A DNA stretch of 32,363 bases, taken from Alkalinema sp. RU_4_3 (GTDB lineage Bacteria > Cyanobacteriota > Cyanobacteriia > Leptolyngbyales > Leptolyngbyaceae). Below, piece by piece: positions 17,481 through 25,769 of the stretch (position 1 is the first letter of the stretch; each line of letters opens with the position of its first letter). Below the pieces are notes generated by a model. That model was not told the origin of the DNA. It did no database searches and was given only the letters and a program-made list of their open reading frames with translations. The DNA lies in the NCBI GenBank assembly GCA_012031975.1, contig JAAUSA010000034.1, forward strand, positions 1-32,363. The letters are read 5' to 3'. A program made the translations under genes and the position numbers.

Positions 17481-17680
17481 AGATAAATAGAAAAGATAGA
17501 GTTGCTGTTTTTGGCAAGCACAGTTACAATTCTTTACAAGGAGTAACAAGCCCGTAGGTTTAAATGCCCTGCGACATGTCTAGACTTCCTCTCTTGAGAT
17601 TTTGAGCCGATCGCTAAGCCGTTTGGTGGTCTCCAGGTTGTTCAGCATCAGGTTTTCTTCTCCCAACACAGCAAGTTAAG
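17481..17680. other. 3' region of the M48-like gene ahead of an intrinsic terminator, no gene seen
   Basis: About 200 bases between the M48-like stop codon and a strong terminator at 17681. No protein-like frame is present. It is either a long 3' untranslated region or the body of a small RNA whose 3' end is that terminator. I compared it by eye with the cyanobacterial 6S and Yfr1 RNAs and saw no convincing match. Confidence 0.4.
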
Positions 17681-17732
17681 CCAGTCCTTCGGCGTCGTGT
17701 CAGCACCGCACCGAAAGGCTGGTTTTTATTTT
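17681..17732 (+). terminator. Strong intrinsic terminator between the M48-like gene and the RRM gene
   Basis: CCAGTCCTTCGG (17681-17692) pairs with CCGAAAGGCTGG (17711-17722): 12 positions with one wobble and one mismatch, an 18-base loop, then TTTTTATTTT. It ends either the M48-like transcript or a small RNA encoded just upstream. Confidence 0.75.
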
Positions 17733-17968
17733 GACTTAATCTTTGTCGGAGATGCTCTATCGCTTGGGTATGGGGCGTGATACCTTTATGAGGTATTGTT
17801 TTTGTGGTCCTCGATGATGGGCTAATGGTACGAGGTCACCGTAACTCGATTTCAGTCGAGGAGAGCCTCTGTAACCCCGTATCAGCTTGGCTCACAGCTT
17901 GTTTAACATCAACGCTGGTGCCCTGGTACCTCAGTTTTTTAAGATTCACCGTCTGGAGGCTGCTTCTA
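17733..17968 (+). promoter_or_regulatory. Structured leader / promoter region of the RRM protein gene
   Basis: The 236 bases before the RRM gene hold several consecutive hairpins: ATACCTTTATGAGGTAT (17780-17796) followed by TGTTTTTG, CCTCG/CGAGG (17809-17813 with 17831-17835), CTCGATTTCAGTCGAG (17845-17860), and GAGGAGAGCCTC (17858-17869). The ribosome binding site GGAGG is at 17955-17959, 9 bases before the ATG. Cyanobacterial rbp genes are often cold-induced, and the long 5' leader of rbpA1 in Anabaena is known to take part in that control. A similar role here is inference. Confidence 0.5.
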
Positions 17969-18433
17969 ATGTCTGTTCGTTTATACGTTGGTAACTTGCC
18001 TGAAGATGTCGATCGTCAAGTTTTAGATGATGCTTTTGCTGAAGCTGGGACCCCGGCAACCATTAAGCTAATCACCGACCGCAAGACCAATAAGTGTCGC
18101 GGGTTTGGGTTTGTGACCGTGAAGACCGATGAGGAAGCGGACCAATTTATTGAGAAATTCAATGGTCTGGCGATCGGCGAAATTTCCCTCAAAATTGAGA
18201 AGGCCCTCCCCCGTGCCAAGGGTGAAGAGGAGGATGCTGCGCCTGTCGCTGCCCCGACTCCAGCCAATGCCAATAAGGCCCGCAGCGGCAATAAGGGCGG
18301 TGGGAATAAGGGCGGTGGGAATAAGCAACAGCAGCGCAGTTCCACGGGGGACCTCGAATCCATGCAGCCCGATCCCCGTTGGGCTTCGGCCCTGGAGCAG
18401 CTCAAGCAGCAATTGGCTGCCACCAGCTCCTAG
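17969..18433 (+). CDS. RRM-domain RNA-binding protein (cyanobacterial Rbp type)
   Basis: RNA-binding protein of 154 residues with one RNA recognition motif and a flexible tail. RNP2 is LYVGNL (5-10) and RNP1 is RGFGFVTV (44-51), both with the aromatic residues needed for RNA stacking. The tail runs from acidic (EEEDAA) through Ala/Pro to a basic glycine-rich stretch with two tandem GNKGGGNK-type units, then an unusual C-terminal segment SMQPDPRWASALEQLKQQL. The glycine-rich tail places it with the cold-inducible Rbp group rather than the short tail-less ones. Cyanobacterial Rbp proteins have been linked to mRNA handling, including targeting of photosystem mRNAs to thylakoids. I chose the ATG at 17969 because of the GGAGG 9 bases upstream and because the family begins MSVRLYVGNL. 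A longer frame from 17804 adds sequence unlike the family. Confidence 0.93.
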   Translation: MSVRLYVGNLPEDVDRQVLDDAFAEAGTPATIKLITDRKTNKCRGFGFVTVKTDEEADQFIEKFNGLAIGEISLKIEKALPRAKGEEEDAAPVAAPTPANANKARSGNKGGGNKGGGNKQQQRSSTGDLESMQPDPRWASALEQLKQQLAATSS

Positions 18434-18541
18434 TTGTCTAGATCAATCATCCCGCCGCAACCTTTGAATGGGCTTGTTTGTCCCAGGATAAAGTTTCTGC
18501 GGGATAATTGTAGGTAAGGTTTATCGATCGCGAGGCAATCC

Positions 18542-18757
18542 ATGGCAGTTAAGAAAGGCGAAATGGTGCGGGCAATCCGCGCAAAGCTGGAAACCAGTAT
18601 CGAGGCGCAAGCTAGCGATCAGCGGTTCCCAAGCTATCTGTTCGAGTCGCCAGGGGAGGTTCTAGATGTCCGGGGTGACTACGCCTTCGTGAAGTTTGGC
18701 AAGGTGCCGACGCCGAATATTTGGCTCCATGTTGAGCAATTAGAGACGTTTAAGTAA
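18542..18757 (+). CDS. ndhO: NAD(P)H-quinone oxidoreductase (NDH-1) subunit O
   Basis: Small peripheral subunit, 71 residues, of the photosynthetic NDH-1 complex, which moves electrons from ferredoxin to plastoquinone in cyclic flow and respiration. NdhO is specific to cyanobacteria and chloroplasts and is absent from ordinary bacterial complex I. The sequence is diagnostic: [14 protein letters not shown], then [20 protein letters not shown], then [18 protein letters not shown]. The ATG at 18542 follows GAGG (18532-18535) at a suitable distance. A GATAAT at 18503-18508 could be the -10 box. It is a single-gene unit ending at a HIP1-containing terminator shared with convergent purB. Confidence 0.96.
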   Translation: MAVKKGEMVRAIRAKLETSIEAQASDQRFPSYLFESPGEVLDVRGDYAFVKFGKVPTPNIWLHVEQLETFK

Positions 18758-18769
18758 ATTTCAATCCAT

Positions 18770-18819
18770 AAAAAAGGAGCGATCGCCGGGGTTTTCATCC
18801 TAGCGATCGCTCCTTTTTT
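18770..18819. terminator. Bidirectional terminator built on two HIP1 octamers (ndhO / purB)
   Basis: AAAAAGGAGCGATCGC (18771-18786) is perfectly complementary to GCGATCGCTCCTTTTT (18803-18818), with a 16-base loop and T/A tracts at both ends. The stem contains one GCGATCGC in each arm. It can terminate both ndhO on the plus strand and purB on the minus strand. Confidence 0.92.
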
Positions 18820-18845
18820 GGATTCAAACTTCAGCGTTCATACTT

Positions 18846-20141
18846 CTAGATCCCCAAACGCTGGTAGACCTGATCAAGGTTGGTCAGATGGTGGGTGGCG
18901 TCAAAACAGTCGGCGATCTCGCTTTGACTCATCAAAGCTGTGACCTTGGCGTTCTCTTCCACGCGGGCACGGAAATTGCCGCCTTCGACGTTCCATTCCG
19001 TATGGGCGCATTCCTGGACGATTTTGTAGGCCTCTTCGCGGACCATGCCCTTCGCCACCAGCGCCAACATCACCTTCTGGCTAAACACGACGCCGCCGTA
19101 GAGGTTCATGTTGCGCTGCATGTTTTCGGGATAGACCAGTAGATTCTGAATCAGATCCGTCGTCTCCACCAGCATGAAGTGAGTCAGGATGCAGGCGTCG
19201 GGAAAGGCCACCCGCTCCACGGAACTGTGGGAAATATCCCGCTCATGCCAAAGCGCAACGTTCTCCAGGGCCGCCACCGCATAGCCCCGCAGCAGGCGAG
19301 CCATCCCGGTCAGGCGCTCCGATCGAATCGGATTACGCTTGTGGGGCATGGCCGAGGACCCCTTCTGCCCCTTAGAGAAAAACTCCTCCACTTCCAACAC
19401 ATCCGTGCGCTGCAAGTTGCGAATTTCCACCGCAAACCGCTCCATGGAAGCCCCCAACAGGGCAATCCCATTCATAAAGTCGGCATGGCGATCGCGGGAA
19501 ATCACCTGGGTCGAAGCCGTGTCCGGCTCTAGCCCGAGGTTTTGACAGGTGATCGCTTCGATTTTGGGATCGATACTCGCATAGCTGCCCATGGCCCCGG
19601 AGATCTGACCCACGGCCACAGTTTTCTTCAGGGCACAGAGGCGATCGCGGTGGCGCAGCATTTCCGCCAGCCAGCCAGCGAGTTTAAACCCAAAGGTAAT
19701 CGGCTCGCCATGGATCCCGTGGGAGCGGCCAATCATCACCGTATTGCGGTGCTGCTGGGCCTGGTAGCGAATGGCTTGGATGCATTCTTCTAGCTTCTTC
19801 GAGATGATGTCGAGACTGGTGACGATCTGCAAAGAAAGGGCCGTATCCAACACGTCCGAGCTGGTCATGCCCAGGTGAATGTAGCGACCCGCATCCCCCA
19901 CGTACTCATTGACGTTGGTCAGGAAGGCAATCACATCATGCTTGACTTCCTTTTCGATTTCGAGGATGCGATCGATCCTAAAGTCAGCCTTTGCCTTAAT
20001 TTCCAGGGCCGCCTCCTTCGGGATATAGCCAAGTTCTGCCTGGGCTTCACAGACAGCAATTTCCACCTGTAGCCAGGTTTGGAATTTATACTGGTCGTTC
20101 CAAATTTCGCCCATTTCAGGCAAGGTATAACGCTCGATCAC
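18846..20141 (-). CDS. purB: Adenylosuccinate lyase
   Basis: Fumarase/aspartase-superfamily enzyme that releases fumarate from SAICAR and from adenylosuccinate in purine synthesis. The 431-residue protein matches the usual bacterial length. The superfamily signature GSSAMPHKRNP (261-271) carries the flexible loop with the catalytic serine; GRSHGIHGEP (138-147) holds the general-acid His141; GMTSSDVLDTA (91-101) is the substrate-binding segment. The start MIERYTLPEMG is the conserved beginning. It lies 57 bases downstream of sat on the same strand, with no terminator between, so the two may share a transcript. Confidence 0.97.
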   Translation of the reverse strand: MIERYTLPEMGEIWNDQYKFQTWLQVEIAVCEAQAELGYIPKEAALEIKAKADFRIDRILEIEKEVKHDVIAFLTNVNEYVGDAGRYIHLGMTSSDVLDTALSLQIVTSLDIISKKLEECIQAIRYQAQQHRNTVMIGRSHGIHGEPITFGFKLAGWLAEMLRHRDRLCALKKTVAVGQISGAMGSYASIDPKIEAITCQNLGLEPDTASTQVISRDRHADFMNGIALLGASMERFAVEIRNLQRTDVLEVEEFFSKGQKGSSAMPHKRNPIRSERLTGMARLLRGYAVAALENVALWHERDISHSSVERVAFPDACILTHFMLVETTDLIQNLLVYPENMQRNMNLYGGVVFSQKVMLALVAKGMVREEAYKIVQECAHTEWNVEGGNFRARVEENAKVTALMSQSEIADCFDATHHLTNLDQVYQRLGI

Positions 20142-20198
20142 AGGATTCGCTCACGGCCAAAAGAACAGCAAACCATTGTACGTTGTCGCGGTGACGTT

Positions 20199-21374
20199 TT
20201 AGGCGTTGATCTTCATGGCCTTCGCCAATTCCGCCGCCACGAGAGGACGGGAGAATTCAGGCGGCGGCAGTTCGCCGTTGCGCAGCATGTCGCGGACCTT
20301 GGTGCCGGATAGGTGAACCCGCTGGTCGGGGGTGCTGGGACTGGTTTTGGTGGTGGCCATGGTGTTGGTCACCTTGCAGTAGAAGGCATGCTCGAACTTC
20401 AAGGGAATGATGCCGATCGCATCCGGATCAAACTCATCAAAAATATGCTGGGCATCAAAGGTGCCGTAGTAGTCCCCCACGCCCGCATGGTCGCGGCCCA
20501 CAATAAAATGGGTGCAGCCATAGTTCTTGCGAATCAAAGCGTGGAAAATTGCTTCGCGCGGCCCGGCATAGCGCATGGCCGAGGGATTAATCCCCAAAAT
20601 GACGCGCTCCTTGGGGTAATAGTTCTCGATCAAAATCTCGTAGCAGCGCATCCGAATGTCAGCGGGGATGTCATCATCCTTGGTTGCGCCCACCAAGGGG
20701 TGCAGAAACAAACCATCGACAATTTCCATGGCGCACTTTTGGATGTACTCATGGGCGCGGTGGACCGGGTTGCGGGTCTGGAAACCGACGATGGTTTTCC
20801 ACCCCTTTTCCTGGAAGGCGGCACGGGAGATCGCCGGATCGAGCTGATAGGTGGGAAACAACGGATGCGGATCGCGCTGCAACAACCAAATTGGCCCCGC
20901 CAGATTGATATTGCCCTGATTGTAAACAACGGCCACACCAGGATGCTTTTCTTCATCGGTGCGATAGACATTCACCGCTTCCTTTTTCTTGTCGTAGCTA
21001 AACTTCTCCGTCAGCTCCAACACCCCAATGTAGTTCCCTTGGCTGTCATCGAGCCGGACGAGGTCACCTTCTTTGAGGGGAGCCGCCACGGCCTCGGTCA
21101 CCGACAGCGTAATCGGCACGGACCAGGGCAACCCATTCGCCAAATGCATATTGACCACCACGCTGTCGTAGTCAGCCTGACCCATGAAACCCTTCAGAGG
21201 ACTAAAGCCGCCAATGGCGATCATCTGCAAATCAGAGACAGCCCGTTCATCGAGACTGACGCGGGGCAAGGATTCTGCCTTGGATAGAAACGCCGCTTTC
21301 TGGTCCGCCGTTGCAGTGCGGTTGATCAATTCACCGCCGTGGGGCGCGATCGCATCGGTAAGCTTGTAGGACAT
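20199..21374 (-). CDS. sat: Sulfate adenylyltransferase (ATP sulfurylase)
   Basis: Homo-oligomeric ATP sulfurylase, first enzyme of assimilatory sulfate reduction, making adenosine 5'-phosphosulfate from ATP and sulfate. The 391-residue single-domain form lacks an APS kinase domain. The catalytic motif [12 protein letters not shown] (199-210) contains the HxxH-type His pair and the essential Arg and Asn; [12 protein letters not shown] and the [10 protein letters not shown] loop near the C-terminus are also typical. The [11 protein letters not shown] segment (55-65) is in the N-terminal PUA-like region. The ATG at 21374 gives the expected short N-terminus. It is upstream of purB on the minus strand. 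Confidence 0.97.
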   Translation of the reverse strand: MSYKLTDAIAPHGGELINRTATADQKAAFLSKAESLPRVSLDERAVSDLQMIAIGGFSPLKGFMGQADYDSVVVNMHLANGLPWSVPITLSVTEAVAAPLKEGDLVRLDDSQGNYIGVLELTEKFSYDKKKEAVNVYRTDEEKHPGVAVVYNQGNINLAGPIWLLQRDPHPLFPTYQLDPAISRAAFQEKGWKTIVGFQTRNPVHRAHEYIQKCAMEIVDGLFLHPLVGATKDDDIPADIRMRCYEILIENYYPKERVILGINPSAMRYAGPREAIFHALIRKNYGCTHFIVGRDHAGVGDYYGTFDAQHIFDEFDPDAIGIIPLKFEHAFYCKVTNTMATTKTSPSTPDQRVHLSGTKVRDMLRNGELPPPEFSRPLVAAELAKAMKINA

Positions 21375-21495
21375 GCTCTCAGTTCGTAGGGTTAAATACT
21401 CATTTCCCGATCATCCTATCAGCAAGGGGACAGCAAAAAAACTGCGCCCGCATCGCCTATTGCGGCCACAATAGTTCCATGGCAATAAAAGACTC

Positions 21496-21807
21496 ATGGG
21501 AAGCGTAACTCTCTTTAGCCTAATGGTCGGCGCGCTGGGCTTGCAGGCAACTGCCCTGGGCTTCCATGTGCGATCTCGGGAACAGCAACAAGCCAAGCAG
21601 CAGGACGAGGAGGAAACCTTGACCCCCTACGAATCTCAGGAGACCGTGGTTTCGACAGGTAAAAGCCGGCGCGATCGCAAGGATAAGGATCCGCGCTTGG
21701 TGGGTTGGGAGTTTAAAATTGTGCGGGCCAACCGGGATTTGTTTCGGGACCCGGCAGTGATGAAAAAGCTGTGCGATGAAGAGCGATCGCAGGCTGGATT
21801 TTACTAG
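21496..21807 (+). CDS. Conserved cyanobacterial protein of unknown function, N-terminal membrane anchor
   Basis: Protein of 103 residues. Residues 3-22 form a hydrophobic helix (SVTLFSLMVGALGLQATALG), followed by a highly charged region (REQQQAKQQDEEE and KSRRDRKDKD) and a more conserved-looking C-terminal block, GWEFKIVRANRDLFRDPAVMKKLCDEE. That last block looks like the functional part, but I know no domain for it. Composition and codon use match the neighbours. It is divergent from sat and 44 bases upstream of another small membrane protein. Confidence 0.72.
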   Translation: MGSVTLFSLMVGALGLQATALGFHVRSREQQQAKQQDEEETLTPYESQETVVSTGKSRRDRKDKDPRLVGWEFKIVRANRDLFRDPAVMKKLCDEERSQAGFY

Positions 21808-21851
21808 AAAAGCTCGATGACCATCGGATTCGTTTCAAGCGTCCGATCGCG

Positions 21852-22043
21852 ATGCGAGAAGTGATTAAAGCGGAAATGTTATCTTTTGATCCCTATCGCA
21901 CCCACTATGGGCCGACGGGGAATGGGCGATCGATCTTGATCGGTTTCGCGGCGATCGTAGCGATCTTACTGCCAGCATTGTTGGGGTTTGGGCTAGTGAT
22001 GAGTTTGCCCAACCAACTGTTGCAGCAGCAAAACCAAAAGTAG
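21852..22043 (+). CDS. Small single-helix membrane protein, unknown function
   Basis: 63-residue protein with a hydrophilic N-terminus (FDPYRTHYGPTGNGR) and one transmembrane helix of about 25 residues (28-52, from ILIGFAAIVAILL onward), then a short polar tail. The start may instead be the in-frame ATG at 21876, which would give MLSFDPYRTHYG; neither has a strong ribosome binding site. It is probably co-transcribed with the gene ending at 21807 and converges on a small minus-strand gene only 7 bases away. Confidence 0.6.
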   Translation: MREVIKAEMLSFDPYRTHYGPTGNGRSILIGFAAIVAILLPALLGFGLVMSLPNQLLQQQNQK

Positions 22044-22050
22044 GCGGCCG

Positions 22051-22284
22051 TTAAAAACTGGGTTCTAGGCGCGATCGGGCCACATCTCGAATCAACGGCA
22101 GCTTGGCCTCAAGGTAGAGGTCCAGGGCGTTGCGGGCATCGGCATCCATGATGCTGCTGTCCTGCATTTGCCTTGTAAGCCGCTGAACTAGGGGACCATC
22201 TTCGAGATTGAGGAGGAGGGTCGCTTGGGTTCCTTCGACTAGGAGCCAAAGCTGACGCATCAGGACGGGGTGAATTGAAAACAT
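22051..22284 (-). CDS. Small conserved cyanobacterial protein of unknown function
   Basis: 77-residue soluble, mostly helical protein. The opening MFSIHPVLMRQLWLLVE and the end KLPLIRDVARSRL resemble a small conserved cyanobacterial family that I recall only as hypothetical. No catalytic or metal-binding motif is visible. The gene converges on the small membrane protein gene ending at 22043. The reading frame is kept in preference to overlapping plus-strand alternatives because of this recognisable N-terminus. Confidence 0.65.
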   Translation of the reverse strand: MFSIHPVLMRQLWLLVEGTQATLLLNLEDGPLVQRLTRQMQDSSIMDADARNALDLYLEAKLPLIRDVARSRLEPSF

Positions 22285-22390
22285 ACTATCAAACCTTAAG
22301 AGATTTGGAAGGCTCCCCTAAGATAGACACTATCCATGGTAGAAAACCGGACTTCACACAATTCGCAACAAGATGTTCGGTTTAGACACA

Positions 22391-22420
22391 AAGAAGGGGG
22401 CAACTTAGCCCCCCTTCTCA
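22391..22420 (-). terminator. GC-rich intrinsic terminator after the DUF362 gene
   Basis: GAAGGGGGC (22393-22401) pairs with GCCCCCCTTC (22408-22417) around a 6-base loop. It lies 22 bases beyond the DUF362 stop on the minus strand, followed there by TTTGTG. It separates that gene from the small gene whose start is at 22284. Confidence 0.7.
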
Positions 22421-22441
22421 TAATCCTCTAACCGCTTTGAG

Positions 22442-23416
22442 CTAGACCTTTGAGGGCTTTTTCCCATAGGCTTCAAAGGTCTCTTTGATGAATCGGATGT
22501 AAAGGTGCTTGAAGGTAGACTTCAAAACACGGGGGGCGCCAAAATCGATCGCCATCATCTGGGTCGGCAGCTTCCAGTCGTCGATGGCCAGGTCCTCGGG
22601 GCGCGAGAGGACAAAGTCGATGGCTTCCAGATCAAAGTTGAGGCCAAGGGTTCTGGCCGCCCGCTGGGTCGGCACAGTTTCCGGATCCACCTTCAGAATG
22701 GCAAGCATTGCCTGATCGAGGGCGAAGACATTGCCCGAGGCAGCCAGTACACCCAGTTCCTTAGGTTCCCCCGCACTAGGCCCGTTGCCTTCATGGCCGA
22801 GGATGCCATCGACGATTGTTAAGTCGGGATCGATCGTCCGGGCGGTCTCCACCAGCATCAGACCGAAGCGATCGGCATCCTTACCCGCTTCCATATGCCA
22901 CCAGGCCTTCATTTTGCCGGGCACACAGCCAAACAGGTTTTTGACGCCCATCGTCATGGTGAGCTGCATGTGGGATTTGACCTTGGGCAGATTGATCACC
23001 ACATCGGCTTCCATCACTTCCTTCGACAGCAGCAGATGGTTGAAGTTTTCGCCGACGGTGCTGTAGCGCTTGCCCTTGAATTCGACGATCGGGACATCAA
23101 GCTCTTCGCAGATCGGCAGGTAACCATTGGCCTTGGCCACACCGCGCGCCGAGCCAAAGGCCGGGCCATCTCCCAGGAAAGGTTTGCCACCCGCCTGCTG
23201 GACAAGTTTGGCGACGCAATAGACGATTTCAGGCCGGGTGACACATTCCTTGGTGGGTCTGGCCCCGGTCAGGAGATTGGGCTTTAGGAGAACGCGATCG
23301 CCCGGTTTCACAAAGTGTCCGATGCCGCCTAGGGGCGCGAGGAGCTGCTCAATCTGGCCCATGAGCAGGTCGATCTCGTAGCTCGTAGATTTTAGAAGAC
23401 TGACAGAGGGTTGCAT
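22442..23416 (-). CDS. DUF362 domain protein
   Basis: Cytoplasmic protein of 324 residues belonging to DUF362, a family of uncertain biochemical role often linked with iron-sulfur or metal proteins. Recognisable family segments are VLLKPNLL (42-49), EIVYCVAKLVQQAG, FLGDGPAFG, ADVVINLPKVKSHMQLTMTMGVKN and the VDGILGHEGNGPSAGEP loop. Many DUF362 proteins carry a C-terminal 4Fe-4S ferredoxin domain; this one has no CxxCxxCxxxC cluster, so it is the short form. No signal peptide is present. It follows, after 100 bases with an inverted repeat, the conserved unknown gene that ends at 23517. Confidence 0.88.
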   Translation of the reverse strand: MQPSVSLLKSTSYEIDLLMGQIEQLLAPLGGIGHFVKPGDRVLLKPNLLTGARPTKECVTRPEIVYCVAKLVQQAGGKPFLGDGPAFGSARGVAKANGYLPICEELDVPIVEFKGKRYSTVGENFNHLLLSKEVMEADVVINLPKVKSHMQLTMTMGVKNLFGCVPGKMKAWWHMEAGKDADRFGLMLVETARTIDPDLTIVDGILGHEGNGPSAGEPKELGVLAASGNVFALDQAMLAILKVDPETVPTQRAARTLGLNFDLEAIDFVLSRPEDLAIDDWKLPTQMMAIDFGAPRVLKSTFKHLYIRFIKETFEAYGKKPSKV

Positions 23417-23442
23417 GGCGAGTGGAAGTAGGAGGTAGGAAG

Positions 23443-23480
23443 GCTGAACGCGGAAAACGCTTTCTGATTCCGCCTTCAGC
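23443..23480. repeat. Inverted repeat upstream of the DUF362 gene
   Basis: GCTGAACGCGGAA (23443-23455) and TTCCGCCTTCAGC (23468-23480) are complementary at 12 of 13 positions with a 12-base loop. The flanking GAAGTAGGA and the wording GCTGAA..TTCCGCCTTC recur at 27037-27094, suggesting a dispersed short palindromic element. Confidence 0.6.
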
Positions 23481-23516
23481 GTTCCGCATTCACCCTTTAG
23501 TATGGCGGATTGCCCC

Positions 23517-24191
23517 CTAGGGCGACAAATATTCCTTTAATTTGCTATGCAAGTCCGTTCCACTGGTCTGGGGCGTAAACTGCGGAATCACCGTCGAAGA
23601 TTTTGCCGTCGTTTCGACAGCCTCCTCCTCCGATCGCCCCTCTCCCATCACCTGCCGCTTCCCTTGATCGCTCGCCTGACCTAGACGGGCCTCCGCCTGA
23701 TCCACCACCGCATCCACCGATCGCTGGATTGGAATGGCCTTCTGAATGGCCCGCGACAGCGCCTCCAGGGGGGTTAGTTCCGGTGAGACCTGACGGATTT
23801 GGGCGGCGAGGGCGGCGATCGCGCTCTTCTCTGGGGCCACTTCCAGGGGGGCGGCGGGGTCCGAGGGCAGGCGCTGGGGCAGGCGATCGCAGACCAATTG
23901 CTCAAAGTCGCGCCCGTAGAGGGGCTGGGGCTGCTGACGGCGCTGCCAAAAGAGCAGAATCTGTTCCACGGACACCGCCTTATAGCGGCCCTGATACAAA
24001 GCCTCGATCACCGCCGCCGGAATCCAGGGGGCCGGATAGGTGATCAGCCAGTCGTAGAGCTGCAATTCCACATCCCGCACAGTCAGATCAAAACTGTAGT
24101 AGCGCAGCAAATTAGCCGCCTTCACCAAGTAGTGATTGGCTAGCACGGCCGATCGCATGTCAGCTTCTAGAAGTGGAGGAGGGGTGGACAC
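23517..24191 (-). CDS. Conserved cyanobacterial protein of unknown function
   Basis: Protein of 224 residues. The N-terminal 95 residues look like a compact helical domain (LRYYSFDLTVRDVELQLYDW, then PAAVIEALYQGRYKAVSVEQILLFW, each only quoted in part of its length) that I recall as widely conserved in cyanobacteria without a function. The middle (about 120-190) is helical and Ala-rich, and the C-terminal tail is polar and low in complexity until a short conserved-looking end, DLHSKLKEYLSP. No signal peptide, membrane segment or catalytic motif is visible. The WQRR and YKAVSVEQIL sequences suggest nucleic-acid or protein binding, but this is speculation. It is followed by the DUF362 gene. Confidence 0.75.
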   Translation of the reverse strand: MSTPPPLLEADMRSAVLANHYLVKAANLLRYYSFDLTVRDVELQLYDWLITYPAPWIPAAVIEALYQGRYKAVSVEQILLFWQRRQQPQPLYGRDFEQLVCDRLPQRLPSDPAAPLEVAPEKSAIAALAAQIRQVSPELTPLEALSRAIQKAIPIQRSVDAVVDQAEARLGQASDQGKRQVMGEGRSEEEAVETTAKSSTVIPQFTPQTSGTDLHSKLKEYLSP

Positions 24192-24266
24192 GGCTAAAAC
24201 GGGATTTTGGTAAAGACTTACCCCAATTCTAGCCGATGCAATCTCGGGCGATCGCCTATCTTCCCC

Positions 24267-25493
24267 CTAGGAGACCCAACGATACCAAGCAAACTGCATC
24301 GTCAAGAACATCAACAACAGCGTCGAAGCGATCAAGACGGGCCAGCGCATCAACCCAGGCCGCGCCAAAAATACGCCAAAGGCAATGGACAAACCCGGCA
24401 ACACATATAGATAGCGCATCAAGCCCTCCGTTGAATTCGAGGCCATTAACAGCGCTAGGCTAATGGCGGTATAGGCCTGGAGTTCGGGCATGAATTCCCA
24501 CCAATAGTGCCAAAGAAATCCAAGGGAGGCCAAAATGATGCTCATTCGCATCCACGCCCCCATTTGGGGATAACCCATCCGTTCCACCAGAAGCTTCCAG
24601 CTCACGACACCCTCTCCCCAACTTTGGTGGCTGGCGATCCAGGCCCAGGGATGGCCAAATTGACCGCCGCAATACAGGGTGAATAGGACCGTGCTGATGG
24701 CCATGGCGCCCGCACCGAGATAGGCAATGGGGGGGCGCTTCTGCCGCCAGCTAATCCACAGCAGCGCAGGTACAATCAGTAAACCCGGTGGTCGGGTGGC
24801 TGTCATCAAAATGCCCCAAAATGTGGCCCAGCCATAGCACCGTCGATGGAAGTAATACAGTGCTCCCAGGGTGGACAGTAGAAAGAGCGATTCCGTATAG
24901 GCCACCACCGAAAACACAGCACAGGGCATAAACCCCAGCCCCACTAGACTCCATCCAGCAATGTTACTGCCGTGGGTCTCCTTAACCCAATGGTACAAAA
25001 CATACATGGCACCAAGGCAGGCGAGATTGCTGATGATTGTCCCGGCGATCGCATAGGGCAATCCCAATTTCATCAAGGCCCAACACAGTAGGGGAAACGC
25101 TGGGAAAAACACGATGGTCGCCCGGCGATCGACCCCATGGTCATAGTCATAGCCAAATTGGGCGATCTTCTGATACCAGGCCCCATCCCAATGGGCAAAC
25201 AAACTCCAGCCCGTTTTGGGCACAAAGTCATTCACCCAGCCGACGATCGGGTCCCAATAGCCATCGATCGGCCAATGCTTACCCGGTGCAATCCATTGCA
25301 GTACGAAAATAACTAGGCCTCGACTCAGAAGCCAGGTGCCCACAATCCATAAATAATCGCTTTTACTGAGGGCCTGGGGCTCGATGACCTCCGGTCGGTC
25401 CTTGACCATCGCCATCGAGCTTGGCATCGGGTTGGACAGAGATGATAGCGGTGGTAGAATCGCTGCGCCCCGACGAGAGGAGTGAATCGTCAT
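24267..25493 (-). CDS. PIG-V-like mannosyltransferase, GT-C membrane protein
   Basis: Polytopic membrane glycosyltransferase of 408 residues with about ten hydrophobic helices. The luminal/periplasmic motif FAHWDGAWYQKIAQFGYDY, with the WD acidic residue after the first helix, and AYTESLFLLSTLGALYY are typical of the PIG-V/GPI-mannosyltransferase-2-like group found in bacteria and archaea, which uses lipid-linked sugars such as dolichol- or polyprenol-phosphate-mannose. The actual donor and acceptor in cyanobacteria are unknown. I placed the start at the ATG at 25493 (MTIHSSRRG) because GGAG lies about 8 bases upstream on the minus strand; a longer TTG start at 25544 adds 17 residues without such a site. 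It is downstream of a palindrome-bearing gap and upstream of the conserved unknown gene at 23517-24191. Confidence 0.82.
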   Translation of the reverse strand: MTIHSSRRGAAILPPLSSLSNPMPSSMAMVKDRPEVIEPQALSKSDYLWIVGTWLLSRGLVIFVLQWIAPGKHWPIDGYWDPIVGWVNDFVPKTGWSLFAHWDGAWYQKIAQFGYDYDHGVDRRATIVFFPAFPLLCWALMKLGLPYAIAGTIISNLACLGAMYVLYHWVKETHGSNIAGWSLVGLGFMPCAVFSVVAYTESLFLLSTLGALYYFHRRCYGWATFWGILMTATRPPGLLIVPALLWISWRQKRPPIAYLGAGAMAISTVLFTLYCGGQFGHPWAWIASHQSWGEGVVSWKLLVERMGYPQMGAWMRMSIILASLGFLWHYWWEFMPELQAYTAISLALLMASNSTEGLMRYLYVLPGLSIAFGVFLARPGLMRWPVLIASTLLLMFLTMQFAWYRWVS

Positions 25494-25769
25494 AGCAGAT
25501 CTCCACGTCAAGACAGGATAGGCGAACAAAAACTGACAACTCAACGCTGAACTAGTCTGGCGACCTAACGTTAAATTATTCTTTCTACACCTATTAGACG
25601 CCCTGCCCGAAGTTCCGGCCTCCTACGGAAGAGAGACCTTCATGGTGCTGGAAGAGGTATTTTTTTATCTCAGAAAAGGCAAGAGACTATCTCTTGGGGA
25701 GGAATCCCCCTGGATATTAATCTCTCTAGAGAGAGACCTAAAAGCGATGCCATTCTATTCCCTGGGGAA
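25494..25769. repeat. Intergenic region with short palindromes between two minus-strand genes
   Basis: No gene is seen. The gap contains GGGGAGGAATCCCC (25697-25710) and the perfect palindrome TCTCTCTAGAGAGA (25721-25734), which lie just beyond the DUF1611 stop codon and upstream of the mannosyltransferase. They may act as a transcription end or a regulatory site. There is no good T-tract, so neither role is secure. Confidence 0.35.

Noticed and set aside
17481-17680. Possible 6S RNA or Yfr1 upstream of the RRM gene
   Set aside because: I could not find the long closing helix of 6S RNA or the ACTCCTCACAC core of Yfr1.
20313-21287. 324-codon plus-strand open frame opposite sat
   Set aside because: It is antisense to a clearly functional ATP sulfurylase and has no family features.
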